64,000 bases of DNA from positions 1,302,001 through 1,366,000 of the forward strand of contig CAVZIJ010000003.1 in NCBI GenBank assembly GCA_963775335.1, given 5' to 3'. The notes beneath the pieces are model-generated. The model made no database searches and was not told the DNA's origin. It saw only the letters and a list, made by a program, of their open reading frames with translations. Position numbers and translations under genes: made by a program. The stretch is from CAVQCX01 sp963775335 (GTDB lineage: Bacteria > Pseudomonadota > Gammaproteobacteria > Chromatiales > Chromatiaceae). This document shows, in pieces, positions 61,925-64,000 of the stretch; position 1 is the stretch's first letter; the number at the start of each line of letters is the position of its first letter.

Positions 61925-62080
61925 TCATCGGGCCCCCCGCCATTTCTGGATAATCTCCCCGGCGGCCTTGTGGTCATTCACGCCCAGGGCGCTCTCCTCG
62001 ATCCGATCGGCGCGCTCGGCCAGCTCGTGATGCAGGGCCTCGGCATGGTAGGCCAGGATCTTGGCGCGGTCCGTTGGCAT
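61925..62080 (-). CDS. Small phage protein (51 residues)
   Basis: MPTDRAKILAYHAEALHHEL then AERADRIEESALGVND and QKWRGAR, a helical, charged protein. It lies upstream of the tape measure gene on the same strand. No family recognised. Further upstream (62081-62276) very short frames occur (MCEKE-stop, and GPSLIIRRLPPIANFIED-stop), which may be a tail-chaperone type gene broken by a TAG. Confidence 0.5.
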   Translation of the reverse strand: MPTDRAKILAYHAEALHHELAERADRIEESALGVNDHKAAGEIIQKWRGAR

Positions 62081-62276
62081 TGTTAGTCACTCACATCCTT
62101 GGACTCGACCGGAATTCGCAACTCGTCATCCAACGGACTAGTCCTCGATGAAATTGGCGATGGGGGGCAGCCTGCGGATGATCAGGCTGGGGCCCATCGC
62201 CGGGGCCCTGGAGCGGCGCCGCTGCTCGAAGCGCTACTCCTTTTCGCACATGGCATAAGTAAACGAGACCGTTCGG

Positions 62277-62576
62277 TTACCCTTGGAGAAATGTATCAAG
62301 GTCGGCGGGATTGGCCAGGAGCCACGCGAATAGCTCGCTCCGCTTGTCGTCGAATGCTGCTTGTGCCTGGTATTTCCGATCATGCACCGCCGTCTCAGCC
62401 CGCTTCGCAGCATCGTAGGCGGCCCGCTTCGCATCAGTGTCCGCTCCGCTTGCGGATGCGCGGGCGCGCATCGCCGCGCGGGTCAAGTGCCAGCGGTGGA
62501 AGTCATAGCGCAGCTCCGCGTCTTTCAGCGTTGCGCCGAGCTGGTCGATTTCTGCTTTCAGCATGGCATAGCTCAT
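62277..62576 (-). CDS. Hypothetical phage protein (99 residues)
   Basis: MSYAMLKAEIDQLGATLKDA followed by an Ala/Arg-rich helical region and a C-terminal ELFAWLLANPADLDTFLQG. The ATG follows GAGGAGATC at good spacing; an upstream extension is unlikely. It is on the same strand as the other tail genes. Unknown function. Confidence 0.6.
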   Translation of the reverse strand: MSYAMLKAEIDQLGATLKDAELRYDFHRWHLTRAAMRARASASGADTDAKRAAYDAAKRAETAVHDRKYQAQAAFDDKRSELFAWLLANPADLDTFLQG

Positions 62577-62675
62577 TTGACAGATCTCCTCGTGGGCGGA
62601 CTCAGCCGGCCGATAGCCATGGTCCAGCAAGCTGATGCAGGCGGTCGGCGTCCAGGATCATCCCCCTGCTGTGAA

Positions 62676-63728
62676 TTACAAACCGGCTATTCCCAAGCCT
62701 TCGATGCGTTCGCGTTCGCGCATCAATGCCTCTTGCACCGCGTGCGAACCCTCGGCCAGGTCGGAGCCGAAGAACATCACGCCGGGCGTGGTTGTCCGGG
62801 GCGCGTCCTCTTCGCCGAGAACCTCAATGGCGGGTAGGCGCATCTCGGCGACGTGCCCGGGGGCGAAGATGAGATTCCCTTGGTGGCCCCGCCCATGAAC
62901 CAGAATCTGGATTGCCGCGAGGCGCTTCAGACGTGCAACCGCTTCCAGCGCGTGCTCGACGTACTCTCGGCCGAGCCGCTTCGCCTCGGTGACAAGGAAT
63001 AGGTCGACGCACCGTGAATGAAGGCCCAACAGTCGGTCGCGGTATTGGGTGGCCGCCGCCAGCCTGCGCCCAACGCCAGCGATCATCTGGTTTGCCTCGT
63101 CGATGATCGTTGCCCGTTTCGCTCTCTCTTTGCCCTCTTGGGCTTTGACGCTGCGGATCTCCTCGTCGAACGCGGCCAGGGCGTCCGCGCTCGCCGCGCC
63201 ATCGGCGATATCGGCCAGCAGATCCTCACGCTGCCGTTGCAGCGCCGGGAGGCCGCTGGAGAGGCGCTCAGCCTCGTTCTTCGCCGCCTGATGTCGCTGT
63301 GTCAACTCGTGAAACCGGTTAACCTCTTCTTCGGCTTGGGCAACCATGTTCTGCAAGGCCGTCACGTCTTCCGCCGATATGTCCTTATGAAGGGTGGCCA
63401 ACTTTGCGCTGTTTTCCGCCTGCTCGGCCCTCAGGCTGGCAAGGCGGTTCTCGATCCCGCGCCGCGCCGCTTCACACCGAGCAACGTTTTCCTGATGTTG
63501 TATGAGGAGCTGCTTGTCCCTTTCCTCCTTAGCATTCTCAAAGCCCCTGGCCCCGTTTCGCGCATCGCGCAATGCCCCCGTGGCCGCCATCAGCTCGACC
63601 TGCGCCTCTCCAATGGCCCGAGCGAGCACTTGCGCCTTCGCTTCGATCTCTTGCTCATGCTCCAACAGGGCAGCGATCTTGATATCGGCGGTCTCCCGCT
63701 CATTGGCCGGCGCACGCATCGCATTCAT
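62676..63728 (-). CDS. Coiled-coil phage protein, unrecognised
   Basis: A 350-residue protein. The first two thirds are long coiled coils (ALLEHEQEIEAKAQVLARAI, AEEEVNRFHELTQRHQAAKN, LASLRAEQAENSAKLATLHK). The last third is more globular (RLAAIQILVHGRGHQGNLIF, RTTTPGVMFFGSDLAEG). GGAG precedes the ATG at 63728. By position it is part of the phage morphogenesis region. No family is evident. Confidence 0.6.
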   Translation of the reverse strand: MNAMRAPANERETADIKIAALLEHEQEIEAKAQVLARAIGEAQVELMAATGALRDARNGARGFENAKEERDKQLLIQHQENVARCEAARRGIENRLASLRAEQAENSAKLATLHKDISAEDVTALQNMVAQAEEEVNRFHELTQRHQAAKNEAERLSSGLPALQRQREDLLADIADGAASADALAAFDEEIRSVKAQEGKERAKRATIIDEANQMIAGVGRRLAAATQYRDRLLGLHSRCVDLFLVTEAKRLGREYVEHALEAVARLKRLAAIQILVHGRGHQGNLIFAPGHVAEMRLPAIEVLGEEDAPRTTTPGVMFFGSDLAEGSHAVQEALMRERERIEGLGIAGL

Positions 63729-64000
63729 GGTGAAGCTCCTTGTCGCTACTGATCGATCAACGAGACAATCTTGAAAGGGTGGAAGCGGGGGGCGACCTGT
63801 GACCAGCAGGCCGGGGATCGCCTCCGTTTCCCTGGCGGCGTAGGGGAGGAATGACCCTTTGCAGCCTTGTCCCAACGTTCGAATGGGATTCGTCGGGCAG
63901 ATCCGGCGCCAAGAACGCGCTGCGCCTTGCGTTGACCGGATGGATAGACGTTGCCGGGGTCATGCCTGGTGCTCCGTGGGGCCCTCGGCCCCTGACCTCG
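63729..64000. other. Right-edge stretch, probably cut phage gene
   Basis: A minus-strand frame from 63963 (ATG, 68 codons, MTPATSIHPVNARRSAFLAP) is open but Pro/Arg-rich and not convincing. The window ends before the context can be judged. Confidence 0.3.

Noticed and set aside
1..64000. tRNA or rRNA genes
   Set aside because: I scanned for conserved tRNA T-loop and rRNA sequences and saw none; a covariance search would be decisive.

Overview
The window is 64 kb of high-GC chromosome, most likely from a gammaproteobacterium of the Chromatiales or a close relative. Evidence: dnaX with the small SRP RNA gene (ffs) directly upstream, a glcDEF glycolate oxidase operon, a multihaem cytochrome c, exosortase machinery, and many long antisense open frames of the kind high GC produces. 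No rRNA or tRNA was recognised. The taxonomic call is inference.

Layout. 0-2.6 kb: dnaX (leaving the left edge), an rlmM 3' remnant and ffs. 2.8-5.8 kb: a DUF1326/DUF2182 pair, a 161-bp MITE-like element and a secreted glycosidase-like protein. 6.1-8.5 kb: a complete insertion sequence whose transposase is fused to a DruA (DUF4338) domain. 8.5-16.9 kb: a leftward operon of a ThDP-dependent phosphoketolase/transketolase-like enzyme, a DUF1537 sugar-acid kinase and GlcDEF, divergent from an IclR regulator with an inverted-repeat operator between them.

17-29.4 kb is an accessory region. It holds a low-GC AAA ATPase plus DUF4276 (TOPRIM-like) pair, a TauE/FmdE pair, an ietAS-type ATPase/subtilase defence operon with a small RHH-like gene, and decayed genes and transposases (CMD-family, IS3, RAYT, IS1595). 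29.8-36.7 kb holds cell-surface functions: a patatin/outer-membrane-barrel protein, a small Cys-containing secreted protein, and a mini-substrate followed by a hydroxylase-exosortase-EpsI fusion protein.

36.7-43.2 kb: rhomboid protease, 6-phosphogluconate dehydrogenase, small membrane proteins, DedA, periplasmic-type Hsp20 and a GH15 glucoamylase, resembling a stress and carbohydrate cluster. 43.2-49 kb: YebC-type regulator, a VOC gene behind a possible attC site, a RAYT remnant, a Ni/Co transporter, the second MITE copy, and an SLC13/ArsB-type permease with a secreted N-terminal domain. 49.3-57.2 kb: a nine-haem PKD cytochrome, a TlpA thioredoxin, TauE and EamA transporters (EamA behind a terminator-like leader), a haemerythrin-GGDEF cyclase and a carbonic anhydrase remnant. 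57.4-64 kb: a P-type ATPase cut off half way, then a leftward prophage tail module (tape measure) with an antisense superinfection-immunity gene, running off the right edge.

The candidates most worth following are the hydroxylase-exosortase fusion with its mini-substrate, the DruA-transposase fusion, the two defence operons, and the IclR/phosphoketolase/kinase/GlcDEF operon. Several 3' gene remnants (rlmM, D-Ala-D-Ala dipeptidase, carbonic anhydrase, RAYT) show that this part of the chromosome has been rearranged repeatedly.
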